Shown here: piece by piece, positions 27,227 to 39,311 of the stretch | Position numbering within the stretch: the first letter of the stretch is position 1 | Layout of the letters: every line of letters begins with the position of its first letter | Source of the DNA: Rhodanobacteraceae bacterium | GTDB taxonomy: Bacteria > Pseudomonadota > Gammaproteobacteria > Xanthomonadales > Rhodanobacteraceae | Reading direction: 5' to 3' | Assembly (NCBI GenBank): GCA_021325475.1 | Contig: JAJPHA010000044.1 | Span: forward strand, 26,328-90,327 | DNA length: 64,000 bases | Position numbers and translations under genes: made by a program | Notes under the pieces: model-generated | The model's input: the letters and a program-made list of their open reading frames with translations, nothing else | What the model was told of the DNA's origin: nothing | The model's database searches: none

Positions 27227-28951
27227 ATGTCCGACCTGATCGCGCCGCACGGCGGCCGCCTGATCGACCTGCTCGCTGTCACCGACGCCGAACGCCTGGC
27301 GTTGAAACGCGAAGCCGTGCACTTGCCGGCCTGGGACCTGACGCCGCGTCAGCTTTGCGATCTCGAGCTCATCATGAACGGTGCGTTCTCGCCGCTGACG
27401 GGGTTCATGACGCGCGCCGACCACGAGCGCGTCTGCCGCGAGATGCGGCTCGCCTCGGGCGTGCTCTGGCCGATACCGATCACGCTCGACGTCAGCCGCG
27501 AGTTCGCCGAGCGTCTCGGCGGCGCCACGCGCATCGCGCTGCGCGACGCCGAAGGCGTGACCCTGGCCGTGCTCGACCTCGAGGACCGCTTCGAGCCCGA
27601 CCGCGAGCGTGAAGCGCGCGAGGTGTTCGGCACGACGGACCGCCTGCACGCCGGCGTGAACTACCTGCTCGGCAAGGCGCATCCGGTGTATCTCGGCGGC
27701 CGCGTGCATGCGCTGGCAGCGCCGCACCACTACGATTTCCGCCATCTGCGCAAGACCCCGCGCGAACTGCGCGAGACCTTCGCCAAGCTCGGCTGGCGGC
27801 GCGTGGTCGCGTTCCAGACGCGCAACCCCATGCACCGCGCCCACCTCGAACTCACCTACCGCGCCGCGCAGATCGCCGAGGCGAACCTGCTGATTCACCC
27901 CAGCGTCGGCATGACCAAACCGGGCGACATCGACCACTACACGCGGGTGCGCTGCTACGAAAAGCTGATCGCGCATTACCCGGAACAGACCACCATGCTC
28001 AGTCTGCTGCCACTCGCCATGCGCATGGGTGGGCCGCGCGAGGCGCTGTGGCACGCGATCATCCGCAAGAACTTCGGCTGCACGCACTTCATCGTCGGGC
28101 GCGATCATGCCGGTCCCGGCAAGGGCGCCGACGGCAAGCCGTTCTACGGGCCCTACGATGCGCAGGACCTGGTGAGCCGGCACCAGGACGAACTCGGCAT
28201 CGTCATGGTGCCGTTCCAGGAGATGGTGTATGTCCAGGAACGCGCGCAGTACGTTCCGGCGAACGAGGTGGCGGCGGGCGAGACCGTGCTCAATCTTTCC
28301 GGTACGGAACTGCGCCGCCGCCTGCACGAGGGTCTCGACATCCCGGAGTGGTTCACCTATCCGGAAGTGATCGAGGAACTGCGCCGCACCCATCCGCCGC
28401 GCCACAAGCAGGGCTTCACCGTGTTCTTCACCGGGCTGTCCGGCGCCGGCAAGTCGACGCTGGCAAACGCCCTGCTGGTGCGGCTGCTGGAACTCGGCAC
28501 CCGTCCGGTGACCCTGCTCGACGGCGATGTGGTGCGCAAGCACCTGTCGAGCGAGCTCGGCTTCTCGAAGGAGCACCGCAATCTCAACGTGCAACGCATC
28601 GGCTATGTCGCGAGCGAGATCACCAAGAACGGCGGCGTGGCGATCTGCGCGCCGATCGCGCCCTACGCGCAGGCGCGGCGCGCCGTGCGCGAGATGATCG
28701 AAGCGCACGGCATGTTCGTGGAGATTTACGTCTCCACACCGATCGCGGTGTGCGAGACGCGCGACCGCAAGGGTCTCTACGCCTTGGCCCGCGCCGGCAA
28801 GATCAAGGAATTCACCGGCATCAGCGATCCCTACGAGGTGCCGGACGACGCCGAGATGTCGATCGACACCAGCGACGTCACGCCGGACGAAGCGGTGCAG
28901 CGGATCATCCTCAAACTCGAAGCGCTGGGCCTGATCCGGCCGCGCGAATAG
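27227..28951 (+). CDS. sat/cysC: bifunctional sulfate adenylyltransferase / adenylylsulfate kinase fusion
   Basis: N-terminal QTRNPMHRAHLEL, VGRDHAGPG (ATP sulfurylase); C-terminal FFTGLSGAGKSTLANAL, DGDVVRKHLSSELGFSKEHRN (APS kinase). Confidence 0.95.
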   Translation: MSDLIAPHGGRLIDLLAVTDAERLALKREAVHLPAWDLTPRQLCDLELIMNGAFSPLTGFMTRADHERVCREMRLASGVLWPIPITLDVSREFAERLGGATRIALRDAEGVTLAVLDLEDRFEPDREREAREVFGTTDRLHAGVNYLLGKAHPVYLGGRVHALAAPHHYDFRHLRKTPRELRETFAKLGWRRVVAFQTRNPMHRAHLELTYRAAQIAEANLLIHPSVGMTKPGDIDHYTRVRCYEKLIAHYPEQTTMLSLLPLAMRMGGPREALWHAIIRKNFGCTHFIVGRDHAGPGKGADGKPFYGPYDAQDLVSRHQDELGIVMVPFQEMVYVQERAQYVPANEVAAGETVLNLSGTELRRRLHEGLDIPEWFTYPEVIEELRRTHPPRHKQGFTVFFTGLSGAGKSTLANALLVRLLELGTRPVTLLDGDVVRKHLSSELGFSKEHRNLNVQRIGYVASEITKNGGVAICAPIAPYAQARRAVREMIEAHGMFVEIYVSTPIAVCETRDRKGLYALARAGKIKEFTGISDPYEVPDDAEMSIDTSDVTPDEAVQRIILKLEALGLIRPRE

Positions 28952-29056
28952 CGCGGCGGGTTCTCGGATTGTTCTCACGAATCCGAGCCAATCCACTGAT
29001 CGAAAAACCAAAGATTCCTTCCTCGAGCGAACTCTAGCGACTGTGCTCGCCGGGGG

Positions 29057-29084
29057 TTGACAAGCGTCGATCTAGTGTTATACT
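29057..29084 (+). promoter_or_regulatory. Sigma70-type promoter
   Basis: TTGACA-16 nt-TATACT upstream of the 29126 gene. Confidence 0.75.
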
Positions 29085-29098
29085 TACATACAACACTA
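29073..29098. promoter_or_regulatory. Palindromic operator candidate for the operon's GntR (YtrA-like) regulator
   Basis: TAGTGTT-ATACTTACATAC-AACACTA, 7-bp perfect arms spanning the -10 box. Confidence 0.6.
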
Positions 29099-29125
29099 TA
29101 ACGACAAATCACCAAGGACATCGCC

Positions 29126-29473
29126 ATGAACCTGCACGCAATCCTCGCTCGCGGCGTACTGATGTTGTTGTTCGGCCTGGGTCTCGCGATCGCGGTGGCC
29201 TACCAGCGCCATGCCGGCGCCGCCGGCGAACGGGATCGACTCCTCGAACCGGTGCTGTTGCCGACCGTCATCGTGCGGCCCACCGCCGCCGACCTCGCCA
29301 TGGCGCAAAACGACGCAGCCGAGTCGAGGGTCGTGATCGCGCCGCTCGCACAAGCGACGCCACGGCAGCGCGCGCCGCAGGCGCAGCTCGGTGCACCGCT
29401 GCTGCCGCGGCTTGGTCTGGACATGCCCTACTATTCCTTCGGCAAGGCCATGCCGCGAATGCGCAAGGAATGA
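29126..29473 (+). CDS. small membrane-anchored/secreted protein of unknown function
   Basis: N-terminal TM ARGVLMLLFGLGLAIAVAY; first gene of a GntR-ABC operon. Confidence 0.6.
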   Translation: MNLHAILARGVLMLLFGLGLAIAVAYQRHAGAAGERDRLLEPVLLPTVIVRPTAADLAMAQNDAAESRVVIAPLAQATPRQRAPQAQLGAPLLPRLGLDMPYYSFGKAMPRMRKE

Positions 29474-29474
29474 C

Positions 29475-29849
29475 ATGAGCATCACCTGGAACGACAACAC
29501 TCCGATCTACCGCCAACTGCGCGATCACGTGGTGGCGATGATCCTCGACGGCGTGCTCAAGCAGGGCGACGCCCTGCCGTCGGTGCGCCAGGTCGCGGCG
29601 GATTTCCAGCTCAATCCGATCACCGTGTCGAAGGCGTATCAGGAGCTGGTGGACGAACAACTGGTCGAAAAACGGAGAGGTCTCGGCATGTACGTCACCG
29701 AAGGGGCGCGCGCTGCCCTGCTGCGCTCGGAGCGCGAGCGGTTCCTCCGCGAGGAATGGCCGCAGCTCCATGCCCGTCTCAAGCGCCTGAATCTGGATCT
29801 GCAAACCCTGCTCGAACACGCCGAACACGGCAAGGGAGCCCAAGCATGA
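29475..29849 (+). CDS. GntR family transcriptional regulator (YtrA-type)
   Basis: PIYRQLRDHVVAMILDGVLKQGDALPSVRQVAADFQLNPITVSKAYQELVDEQLVEKRRGLGMYV. Confidence 0.93.
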   Translation: MSITWNDNTPIYRQLRDHVVAMILDGVLKQGDALPSVRQVAADFQLNPITVSKAYQELVDEQLVEKRRGLGMYVTEGARAALLRSERERFLREEWPQLHARLKRLNLDLQTLLEHAEHGKGAQA

Positions 29850-30703
29850 GCGCGATCGTCGTCGCCCGCGGCCTCTGCAAGCGTTACGGCACGACCGTCG
29901 CGCTCGATCACGTGAATCTCAACATCGAGGCCGGACGCATCGTCGGCCTGGTCGGGCCGAACGGCGCCGGCAAGACCACCGCGCTCAAGGCGATCCTGGG
30001 TCTGGCCGAATTCGACGGCGAACTGTCGGTGCTCGGCATGGATCCGCGCACGCACCGCGACGAGCTGATGCAGCAGGTGTGTTTCATCGCCGACGTCGCC
30101 GTGCTGCCGCGCTGGATCCGCGTGGCCGAGCTGGTGGATTTCGTCGGCGGCGTGCATCCGCGCTTTTCGCGCGAGAAGTGCCAGGCATTTCTGGCCCGCA
30201 CCAAGATCCAGCCGACGCAGCGCGTGCGCGAGCTGTCCAAGGGCATGATCGTGCAGTTGCATCTGGCCCTGGTCATGGCGATCGACGCGAAGCTGCTGGT
30301 GCTCGATGAGCCCACGCTCGGCCTCGACATCCTCTATCGCAAGGAGTTCTACAACCGCCTGCTGAGCGACTACTTCGACCACGAGAAGACGATCCTGGTG
30401 ACCACGCACCAGATCGAGGAGGTCGAACACATCCTCACCGATCTCCTGTTCATCCGCGAGGGCCGCATCGTGCTCGACGCCAGCATGGACGCGGTCGGCG
30501 AGCGCTTCGCCGAGGTGATGGTCCATCCCGATCAGGCGGAAGCGGCGCGCGCGCTCAAGCCGCTGCACGAGCGCCAGATCTTCGGCAAGTACATTTTCCT
30601 GTTCGACGGCGCCGACCGCGCCCGGCTCGCGCAACTCGGCGAGCTGCACAAACCGAGTGTGGCCGATTTGTTCGTCGCCACGATGCAAGGAACCTACGCA
30701 TGA
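29846..30703 (+). CDS. ABC transporter ATP-binding protein
   Basis: GLVGPNGAGKTTALKAILGL, LSKGMIVQLHLALVMAIDAKLLVLDEPTLGLD. Confidence 0.95.
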   Translation: MSAIVVARGLCKRYGTTVALDHVNLNIEAGRIVGLVGPNGAGKTTALKAILGLAEFDGELSVLGMDPRTHRDELMQQVCFIADVAVLPRWIRVAELVDFVGGVHPRFSREKCQAFLARTKIQPTQRVRELSKGMIVQLHLALVMAIDAKLLVLDEPTLGLDILYRKEFYNRLLSDYFDHEKTILVTTHQIEEVEHILTDLLFIREGRIVLDASMDAVGERFAEVMVHPDQAEAARALKPLHERQIFGKYIFLFDGADRARLAQLGELHKPSVADLFVATMQGTYA

Positions 30704-31686
30704 ACGCCAACCGATTCCTCTGGCTGCTGAAACGCGAATTCTGGGAATACCGCGGCAGCTTCTTCTGGGCGCCGCTGATCACGGCCATGGCCATGCTCGG
30801 GCTGTGCCTGATGGCCATCGTCAGCGCCGAGGTGCTCGGCCATCGGCACGGCGTCGAACTGAGCGGCATCCATCTCGATATGCTCACCCAACACCTGAGC
30901 GACGCCGACATCGCCAAGGCGCACCGCGCCATGGACCTCGGCCTGCTCAGCCTCGGCTTTCCGCTCGCCATCACCCTGTTCTTCGTGACGTTCTTCTACT
31001 GTCTCGGCGCGCTCTACAATGATCGCGCCGATCGCAGCGTGCTGTTCTGGAAATCGCTGCCGCTGTCCGACACCGAGACGGTGCTCGCCAAGGTCGTGAC
31101 GGTCGCCTTGATCGCGCCGGCGTTCGCGGTCGCCGCGCTGATCGCCCTGCAGCTCGGCTTTCTCCTGCTGCTCAGCGCGTACACGTTGGCGCACGGCGTG
31201 AATGCGCTCGTGCTGCTGTGGTCGCCGACCCATCTGCTCGCGTTGTGGCTCAAGCTGATCGCGCTGATCCCGCTCAACGCGCTGTGGGCGCTGCCCTCGA
31301 TCGGCTGGCTGCTGCTGTGTTCGAGCTACGCCCGTTCCAAGCCGTTCCTGTGGGCGGTGCTGCTGCCGATCGTGACCGGCTTCTTCGTCTGGTGGTTCGA
31401 CCTGATGCGGCTGCTGTCGCTGTCGGCCAGCTGGTTCTGGCACCACGTCGTCGGCCGCCTGCTGCTCAGCCTGGCGCCGGCGAGCTGGATGGATGCGAAG
31501 CTGCTCAAGGACGAGATCGTCATCGGTGGCGGCCCGGACAGCTTCGAATTGCTCCTGCCGATTCCGCTCGATCGGCTGCGCGACGTGCTCGCCACGCCGA
31601 ATCTCTGGATCGGCGCCGCGGCCGGCGCCGCCATGATCGCGGCGGCGATCTGGTTCCGCCGCAGCCGCATCGAGTGCTATGCCTGA
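30700..31686 (+). CDS. ABC-2 type transporter permease
   Basis: Multi-TM; ATGA overlap with the ATPase gene. Confidence 0.85.
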   Translation: MNANRFLWLLKREFWEYRGSFFWAPLITAMAMLGLCLMAIVSAEVLGHRHGVELSGIHLDMLTQHLSDADIAKAHRAMDLGLLSLGFPLAITLFFVTFFYCLGALYNDRADRSVLFWKSLPLSDTETVLAKVVTVALIAPAFAVAALIALQLGFLLLLSAYTLAHGVNALVLLWSPTHLLALWLKLIALIPLNALWALPSIGWLLLCSSYARSKPFLWAVLLPIVTGFFVWWFDLMRLLSLSASWFWHHVVGRLLLSLAPASWMDAKLLKDEIVIGGGPDSFELLLPIPLDRLRDVLATPNLWIGAAAGAAMIAAAIWFRRSRIECYA

Positions 31687-31693
31687 AGCGAAG

Positions 31694-31725
31694 GCGCCCC
31701 GGCGCGCGCACGGCGGCCGGGGCGC
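31694..31725. terminator. Bidirectional terminator-like hairpin between convergent genes
   Basis: GCGCCCCGG-N14-CCGGGGCGC. Confidence 0.55.
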
Positions 31726-31743
31726 ACGCGGCGATCGGCCGGA

Positions 31744-32907
31744 CTACTTGATCGTGTCGGACAGCACGCGGTAGGCGTTGGCTGCCTGCTTCGTCAGGCC
31801 GGTCTGGGCGAGATTGAGATCGCCATCGAGCCAGAAGCGCGAGACCAGCGTGCCGGAACGACGCACCACCACCGCCGCCGACTGTCCGGTGAAGACGACG
31901 TCGCCGGCGCGCAGGTCCGCCGGATGCAGCGTTTCGGTGACCTCGCGACCTTCGGCATACTGATCCTGCAGCGTCTTGCGCTCGGCGGCATCCGCCGCGG
32001 GCACGCGGCCGACGAAGTGGCCGCTCAAGCCGCGCGTGCGCAGCACCGGATTGGCGGTCTCGCGGATCGGCTCGGCGATCTTGTAATGGTCCTCGCCCAC
32101 CGGGACCAGTTCCACGCGTTCCAGGTTGAGCTCGCCCTCCAGCCAGAACAACTGCCGATGCGCGCCGCTCAGACGCACCACGCCGCGCACGCCGTCGTCG
32201 ACGAAGAGCTGATCGTCCTTCTGCAATTGCGCCACCGTCAGCGCGCCTTCGGCCGGCTTGCCTTCGTTGAGATTCTTCTCCATGCGCTGCCGGATCTGCG
32301 CGACATGGTCCGCGGCCGCCTTCGCCGCCGCCTTTTCCGCCTCGGCCTTGGCCGCGGCCGCCTTCGCCGCGGCTTCCTTCTCCGCTTCGATGCGTGCGGC
32401 TTCCGCGCGGGCCGCGGCCTCCTTCGCCGCGCGTTCGGCTTCGATGCGCGCGGCTGCGGCGCGCTCGGCCTCCAGACGCGCCGCCTCGGCGCGTTCGGCC
32501 TCGGCCTTGGCCGCCGCCGCGCGCGCCGCTTCGGCCTTGGCGGCTTCGGCCTTCGCCGCGTCCGCCTTGGCGGTGTCCGGCTTGGCCGCTTCGGTCTTCG
32601 GCGCCTCTGCCTTGGCGGCCGCGGGCTTGGCGTCCTCGATGCGCACCAGCACGTTCTCGAAGAAGCCTTCCTTCATCTGCACCTCGACGTTGGCCGCGCC
32701 GGCGTGCAGCTTGTCCGCCACCTTGCCCTGCCAGTACGGCGGCGCCGTGACCACCAGACGCTTGCCCTGCGCCGCCGCCTGGCGGGCGATGTCGGCCAGA
32801 CGCGCGTCGCCGGCGCCGGAGAGGAAGTCCTTGCCGGCGATGTCGACCTGCTGGGCGAACGCGGCGGAGGAGAACAGCAATGCGGCAAAAAATATACGTT
32901 TATACAT
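31744..32907 (-). CDS. secreted coiled-coil protein with Ala/Lys/Glu-rich central helix and duplicated C-terminal module
   Basis: Signal peptide MYKRIFFAALLFSSAAFAQ; long (K/E/A)n helix; two copies of RxSGxxxxxFWLxGxLNL module. Confidence 0.75.
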   Translation of the reverse strand: MYKRIFFAALLFSSAAFAQQVDIAGKDFLSGAGDARLADIARQAAAQGKRLVVTAPPYWQGKVADKLHAGAANVEVQMKEGFFENVLVRIEDAKPAAAKAEAPKTEAAKPDTAKADAAKAEAAKAEAARAAAAKAEAERAEAARLEAERAAAARIEAERAAKEAAARAEAARIEAEKEAAAKAAAAKAEAEKAAAKAAADHVAQIRQRMEKNLNEGKPAEGALTVAQLQKDDQLFVDDGVRGVVRLSGAHRQLFWLEGELNLERVELVPVGEDHYKIAEPIRETANPVLRTRGLSGHFVGRVPAADAAERKTLQDQYAEGREVTETLHPADLRAGDVVFTGQSAAVVVRRSGTLVSRFWLDGDLNLAQTGLTKQAANAYRVLSDTIK

Positions 32908-33030
32908 CGTCATCTCCAGATCACCCCTGTGCATGAAACCCAGCGGACGTCAGCATGCCGTCGACGACGTGCAATTCATGTGCCGTTCGCCATGTCCACT
33001 TCGCGTTTACACTCCTTCACAGCGCCGCTG

Positions 33031-35909
<2,879 letters not shown>

Positions 35910-35963
35910 AATGTTCGGCCAGCGATGCCGGGCGGACGATCGCGCGCCCGCTCGGCGCGGGCA

Positions 35964-36584
35964 TCACGCCGCTTTCTGCTTGATCAGGCCTTCCGCCACC
36001 AGCGCCGCCTGCACGGCGGGCCGCGCCGCGACACGCTGCTGGAACGCGAGCAGGGCCGGGAAACCGGACAGATCGAGCTTCACGAACTCCGCCCAGCGCG
36101 TCACCGTGAACAGATAGGCATCGGCCACGGTGAACCGCTCGCCGAGCAACCAGGTCTGCCGGGCGAGAACCTTCTCGATCAGCTCGTAGCGCCGACGCAG
36201 ATACGCCTGCCGCTCCTCGCGCGTTTCCGCCGGCGTCTCTGCCCGGAACAGCGGGCTGTAGGTCTTGTGCAGCTCGGAATTGATGTAGCCCAACATCTCC
36301 TGCAGCCGATAGCGGGCCGGCGTGCCATTGGCCGGCGCGAGCTGCGCCTCGGGCTTGCGATCGGCGAGATATTGCATGATCGCCGGCCCCTCGGTCAGCA
36401 CTTCGCCGTTGTCCAGTTCGAGCGCGGGCACGTAGCCCTTGGGATTGATCTCGAGGTAGTCGCGACCGCTTTCGGTGCGCTTGGCTTTCGTGTCGACCCG
36501 TTCCAGGGCCAGCGCCAGGTCGAGCTCGCGCGCGACGATGTGCGGCGCGAGCGAACAGGCACCGGGCGAGTAATACAGTTTCAT
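35964..36584 (-). CDS. gstA: glutathione S-transferase
   Basis: MKLYYSPGACSLAPHIVARELDLALALERVD...NPKGYVPALELDNGEVLTEGPAIMQYLAD. Confidence 0.93.
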   Translation of the reverse strand: MKLYYSPGACSLAPHIVARELDLALALERVDTKAKRTESGRDYLEINPKGYVPALELDNGEVLTEGPAIMQYLADRKPEAQLAPANGTPARYRLQEMLGYINSELHKTYSPLFRAETPAETREERQAYLRRRYELIEKVLARQTWLLGERFTVADAYLFTVTRWAEFVKLDLSGFPALLAFQQRVAARPAVQAALVAEGLIKQKAA

Positions 36585-36653
36585 GCGGATTCTCCTTTCT
36601 GGTTTGGGGATGCTGCGGTAGGGCCTCGGCTCGAGGCTTGAGAAGTATCCTAC

Positions 36654-36730
36654 ACCAAGTTGGTATCTAATGGTTATCACGTACCTGTCATTTACCATGA
36701 AAATGTGGTATCTATGCGGTTACCTGGTTA
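36654..36730. promoter_or_regulatory. Divergent gst/HxlR regulatory region with repeated motifs
   Basis: ACCAAGTTGGT palindrome (36654-36664) and GGTATCTA direct repeats at 36662 and 36707. Confidence 0.5.
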
Positions 36731-36746
36731 CTGCCGCGAGACACCC

Positions 36747-37112
36747 ATGGGCCTGCCCCTGCGCAAGAGCAAGGTCGCGCCGCCGCCGATCTGCCCGCTG
36801 ACCGAGTGCATGGCGCTGCTGCGCGGCGCCTGGGCGCCGAACGTGATCTGGTGGCTGCGTGCCGGACCGCGCCGCTTCGGCGAACTGCGCCACGACATCC
36901 CGCGCATTTCTGCGCGCGTGCTGTCGGCGCGACTGCGCGAACTGGAGTCGCGCGGCATGATCACCCGCCGCGTGCTCGACACCTCGCCGCCGTCGGCCGA
37001 ATACGAACTGACCGAACTCGGGCTCGAGCTGCTGCCGGCGATCGACGCCATCGTCAAGGTCGGCATGAAGCTCAAGCACGAGCCGCGCGCGCGGCGCCGC
37101 GCGAACGCGTGA
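36747..37112 (+). CDS. HxlR family transcriptional regulator
   Basis: CPLTECMALLRGAWAPNVIWWLRAGPRRFGELRHDIPRISARVLSARLRELESRGMI; alternative start at 36714. Confidence 0.9.
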   Translation: MGLPLRKSKVAPPPICPLTECMALLRGAWAPNVIWWLRAGPRRFGELRHDIPRISARVLSARLRELESRGMITRRVLDTSPPSAEYELTELGLELLPAIDAIVKVGMKLKHEPRARRRANA

Positions 37113-38311
37113 TGCGCGCGCGCCCGCGCCGCACGCCGGCGCTCGAAGTCCGCGCCACGCGCACCCAACCGCTCGGCATGCCACCCACGCGGTTCCTGCG
37201 CGACTACTGGCAGAAGCGGCCGCTGCTCGTCCGCGGCGCCTTCGCCGGGCGGCACGACTGGCTGACGCCAAACGATCTCGCCGGCCTCGCCTGCGAGGCA
37301 ACGGCGCTGGCGCGGCTGGTGCGCCACGACGTCCGCCGCGATCGCTGGCAGGTGCGTCACGGTCCGTTCCGCGCCGCCGATTTCGCCCGGCTGCCGAAGA
37401 CGCACTGGACGCTGCTGGTCCAGGACGTCGACAAGTGGGACGCCGACGTCGCCGCCCTGCTCGATGCCTTCGCGTTCCTGCCATCGTGGCGCATCGACGA
37501 TGTGATGGTGAGCTACGCCGTCGACGGCGGCGGCGTGGGACCGCACCTCGATCAGTACGACGTGTTCCTGGTGCAGGGGCTGGGTCGGCGCCGCTGGCGG
37601 ATCGGCGCGGACGCGGCCGTGCCGAAGGAATTCCGCGCCGATGTCGAACTCAAGCTGCTGCGCGAATTCGCGCCGACCCACGAGTGGCTGCTCGAACCCG
37701 GCGACGTGCTGTATCTGCCGCCCGGCGTGCCGCACGAGGGCGTCGCGGTCGGCGCGTGCCTGACCTACTCGGTCGGCATGCGCGCGCCGTCGCAGGCGGA
37801 GCTGCTGCTCGATCTCGCCGAATTCCTCGCCGAACCGCTCGGCGAGGAGGCGCGCTATGGCGATCCCGATCTGCGCCCCGCGCGGCACGCCGGCGAGATC
37901 GACGCCGCCGCGCTCGCCCGTGTGCGCCGGGCGCTGCCGCTGGGTATCCAAGTGGACGATGCGACATTGTCGCGCTGGTTCGGCGCCTTCATCACCCGCT
38001 ATCGCAGCGCGCTCGACGCCGCACCGGTGGCGCGGCCCCGGCGCGCCGAGGCGCTCGCACGCCGGCTGCCGAATTCGGTGCTGCTGCGCCATCCGTGGAG
38101 TCGCGTGGCATGGACGCGGCACGGCCGCGGCGCCCTGCTGTTCGTCGCCGGCCTCGCCTACCCGTGCGCGCCGGCGCTCGCCCAGGCGCTGTGCGCGCGG
38201 CGTGCCGTCGACGGCGCCGCCCTCGCCGCGCTGTGTCGCACGAACGCGGCACTGGAATTGCTCACAACGCTGCTGAACGCCGGTCATTGGCGGCTGGCGG
38301 CGCGGCGCTGA
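37112..38311 (+). CDS. roxA: cupin/JmjC ribosomal oxygenase (RoxA/YcfD-like, L16 arginine hydroxylase)
   Basis: YWQKRPLLVRGAF; VGPHLDQYDVFLVQGLGRRRW; EPGDVLYLPPGVPHEGVA. Confidence 0.88.
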   Translation: MRARPRRTPALEVRATRTQPLGMPPTRFLRDYWQKRPLLVRGAFAGRHDWLTPNDLAGLACEATALARLVRHDVRRDRWQVRHGPFRAADFARLPKTHWTLLVQDVDKWDADVAALLDAFAFLPSWRIDDVMVSYAVDGGGVGPHLDQYDVFLVQGLGRRRWRIGADAAVPKEFRADVELKLLREFAPTHEWLLEPGDVLYLPPGVPHEGVAVGACLTYSVGMRAPSQAELLLDLAEFLAEPLGEEARYGDPDLRPARHAGEIDAAALARVRRALPLGIQVDDATLSRWFGAFITRYRSALDAAPVARPRRAEALARRLPNSVLLRHPWSRVAWTRHGRGALLFVAGLAYPCAPALAQALCARRAVDGAALAALCRTNAALELLTTLLNAGHWRLAARR

Positions 38312-38348
38312 GCGCGCCGGCGCATGCCCCAGCTACAATGGGGTCGCC

Positions 38349-39311
38349 ATGATCCCGAACGATTTCACCGTCAGCACCGCCGACTGGGCCAACGCCGACG
38401 ACCGCGCCGCCTGCCGTGCGGTGCGCGAGGCGGTATTCGTCGAGGAACAGCAGGTGCCGCGCGAGGACGAATGGGATGCGCTGGACGAGGTCTCGCGTCA
38501 CGCGCTGGCGCGCGACGCGAACGGCCGGCCGATCGGCACCGGACGGCTGACGCCGCAACAGACGATCGGCCGCATGGCGGTGCTGCGCGATTGGCGCGGC
38601 CGCGGGGTCGGCGGCGCGATCCTGCACCTGCTGCTGGAACAGGCGCAGGCGATGCACTACCCGCACGTCGAGATGCATGCGCAGATCCACGCCGTGCCGT
38701 TCTACGAGAAATTCGGCTTCCGCACCTACGGCGAGGAGTTCCTCGAGTGCGGCATCCGCCATTTCCACATGCGCCGCGAGCTGACGCCGCCGACGCCGCC
38801 GGCGCGTCCCGCGCCGGGCGAGCGTCCGGACGTGCGCAGCGTCGTCGTCGCCTCGCGCGACGAAGCACTGAGCGAAACGCTGCGCCTGCTCGCGGCGGCA
38901 AAACGCGAAGTCGCGATCTACACGCGCGACCTCGACGCGGCGCTGTACGACAACGACGCCGTGCTGGACGCGCTGAAGCAGCTCGCCATCCGCGGGCGCG
39001 GCGTCGCCATCCGCATCCTGGTGCAGGAGCCGCGCACGCCGGCGCAGGATGGCCACCGCCTGATCGGCCTGGCACAACGCCTGTCGAGCGTGTTCGCGCT
39101 GCGCACACCGGTGCAGGAAGAGGATCGCCAATACCCGTCCGCGTTTCTGCTCAACGACGCGCGCGGCTACTACTTCCGCACCCTCGGCAGCCGCTACGAA
39201 GGCGAGGCGGTGAACTACGCGCCCGGCAAGCACGCGCAATTGCTCGAATTCTTCAACCAGGTGTGGGAGCGCTCCGAACCGAGCGAGGAACTGCGCCAAT
39301 TGAGCCTGTAG
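38349..39311 (+). CDS. GNAT acetyltransferase fused to an uncharacterised C-terminal domain (PLD/DUF-like)
   Basis: N-terminal MAVLRDWRGRGVGGAILHLLLEQAQ...VPFYEKFGF; C-terminal VAIYTRDLDAALYDNDAVLDALKQLAIRGRGVAIRILVQEP. Confidence 0.8.
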   Translation: MIPNDFTVSTADWANADDRAACRAVREAVFVEEQQVPREDEWDALDEVSRHALARDANGRPIGTGRLTPQQTIGRMAVLRDWRGRGVGGAILHLLLEQAQAMHYPHVEMHAQIHAVPFYEKFGFRTYGEEFLECGIRHFHMRRELTPPTPPARPAPGERPDVRSVVVASRDEALSETLRLLAAAKREVAIYTRDLDAALYDNDAVLDALKQLAIRGRGVAIRILVQEPRTPAQDGHRLIGLAQRLSSVFALRTPVQEEDRQYPSAFLLNDARGYYFRTLGSRYEGEAVNYAPGKHAQLLEFFNQVWERSEPSEELRQLSL

